Shown here: positions 62,790-64,000 of the stretch, piece after piece
Layout: each line of letters starts with the position of its first letter
How positions within the stretch are numbered: the stretch's first letter is position 1
Assembly (NCBI GenBank): GCA_043228905.1
Contig: JBHGNT010000022.1
Span: forward strand, 5,704,001 to 5,768,000
From: Azolla caroliniana
Lineage: Eukaryota > Polypodiophyta
Direction of reading: 5' to 3'
Length of the DNA: 64,000 nucleotides
Position numbers and translations under genes: made by a program
The notes under the pieces: model-generated
Databases searched by the model: none
Seen by the model: only the letters and a program-made list of their open reading frames with translations
What the model was told of the DNA's origin: nothing

Positions 62790-64000
62790 CCTCGCAAATA
62801 AGAGTGCACTTGGGTGATAGACTCTGCTGCATCGTTCCATATAACTCCCTCGAGAGAATGTTTTTCGTCTTACACAGCCGGTGACTATGGCTGTGTAAAG
62901 ATGGGAGATAATGGAGCATGCACGATAGCCAGCATTGGAAGTGTATGTCTAACAACATCAACAGGTTGTAGACTGATCCTACGGGATTTTCGACATGTGC
63001 CCGATATGAGGCTGAATCTGATATCGACTAGAAGATTGGACGATGAAGGCTACAGTGGTAGTTTTCAAAATGGTACATGGAAGTTTTACAAGGGAAGTCT
63101 CATAGTGGCTCGAGCACAAAAACAAGGTACATTGTATGTGATGCATGCCAAGCTGTGCAAAGATGAGGCGAATGTGACAACCGACTCATAGGGGGAGTTA
63201 TAGCATAAGAGGCTTAGTCACATGAGCGAGAGAGGCATGCACATCCTAACCGACCAGAAACTTCTTCCGGAAGTAAAACGAGTGCACTTGGAGAGATGTA
63301 TTGACTGCCTGGTCGGAAAGCAAAATAGAGTTGTGTTCCACTCAAGACCACCAAAGAGAAGAGAAGTTGCATTGGAACTTGTACACACAAACTTGTGCTA
63401 CGTGAATGCTCCATCGCATCGTGGTGGACAATACTTCGTAACGTTCATTGACGACTACAGTCGAAAGTTGTGGGCTTTCGTACTAAAGTCGAAAGATCAA
63501 GTATTGTCGTTCTTCAAAGAGTTCCAGGCCAGAGCTGAAAGAGAGTTGGGTCGGAAGCCGAAGGCTATCCAAACTGACAATGGTGGCGAGTACAGAGGAC
63601 AGTTCAAAGAGTATTGGAAGTCCCAAGGTATTCAACTCCAATAACCAATGCCTAAGACCCCTGAGCTGAATGGGCTTCTAGAGAGGATGAATCGAACTAT
63701 CATGGAAAGAGTGAGGAGCATGTTGTCGCATGCAAGTTGCCGAAATCGTGTTGGGCTGAGGCAATGTACATGGTTGTTTATCTGATCAACGGGTCTCCCT
63801 CAATGCCCCTGAAAGGTGATGTCCCACAGAGGGTGTGGACAGCTAAAGATGTCTCCTATCAACACTTGAAGGTGTTCGAATGTCTGGCATATATGCATGT
63901 ACCAAAGGATCAGAGGTCGAAACTCGACAGCAAGTCGAAACCATGCATATTCCTGGGATACTCGGAGGATGAATTCAGCTACATGCTGTGGGATTTACAC
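62790..64000 (+). pseudogene. Copia-B copy 1 protease and integrase
   Basis: Protease VIDSAASFHITPSRECFSS has DSA where DSG is normal. Then FRHVPDMRLNLISTRRLDDE, a stop near 63,190, HKRLSHMSERGMHILTDQKL, CIDCLVGKQNRVVFHSRPPK. Integrase: LVHTNLCYVNAPSHRGGQYF (first catalytic Asp is Asn), IQTDNGGEYRGQFKEYW (Asp kept), a stop, then MPKTPELNGLLERMNRTIME (Glu kept). VFECLAYMHVPKDQRSKLD and the last codons run into the window end. Neither enzyme could work as written. Confidence 0.85.

Larger units (their letters stand above)
61316..64000 (+). mobile_element. Copia-B copy 1, 3' end beyond window
   Basis: LTR 61316-61905, primer-binding site TAGTATCAGAGC (61,909), gag from 61934, protease, pre-integrase and integrase up to the window edge. 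It is antisense to the ATG18-like gene and lies upstream of its first visible exon. Stops and frameshifts are present throughout. Confidence 0.85.

Overview
This is nuclear DNA of a land plant. It holds one host gene, a plant ATG18f/g/h-type autophagy protein (WD40 propeller plus BCAS3 domain) at about 50.2-61.0 kb on the minus strand, with plant-style GT-AG introns. Almost everything else is LTR retrotransposon sequence, plus one LINE and a possible tRNA-derived SINE. There are no bacterial-type operons, rRNA genes or CRISPR arrays. The Ty3 lineage (RT motif FLDDVPIKG) and the LINE ORF1 type do not look like the common flowering-plant families, so I lean weakly towards a lycophyte, fern or other non-flowering plant. 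That is inference only.

Layout. 0-2.6 kb: a SINE-like tRNA-Glu relic and a deleted Ty3 element (I) with 4-bp target duplications. 2.6-10.3 kb: a Copia-A gag/protease scrap, then a decayed Tat-like Ty3 element on the minus strand with an extra coiled-coil ORF downstream of integrase. 10.3-28.6 kb: a nest of insertions. A relic Copia-A' is interrupted by a Copia-B. The Copia-B is interrupted by a solo LTR (X) and, separately, by Ty3 element D. X is interrupted by Copia-C, and Copia-C is interrupted by a nearly complete, young Copia-A. Target-site duplications mark A (CTATA), C (ATGAC), X (TGAAA) and D (ACGA).

28.7-45.0 kb: a rearranged block inside another minus-strand Copia-A relic. It has a gag-only Ty3 piece (F) on the left, a 6-kb inverted pair of Copia-G elements around a 100-N assembly gap in the middle, and a Ty3 pol element (H) carrying a solo Copia-C LTR on the right. 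Ty3 LTRs face outwards at both ends. 45.0-50.2 kb: a Tat-like 3' end, then AT-rich intergenic DNA with old tandem duplications. 50.2-61.0 kb: the ATG18-like gene. Its 7.4-kb fourth intron (as numbered here) holds a LINE lacking reverse transcriptase, a shrunken Copia element and a further Copia scrap. Its first coding exon is not in the window. 61.3-64.0 kb: the 5' two thirds of another Copia-B, cut by the window edge.

No transposon here has an uninterrupted coding frame. Many premature stops look like TGG to TAG or CAG to TAG changes, and several lost catalytic residues are Asp to Asn. Both are expected from deamination of cytosines methylated in plant CHG or CG contexts.
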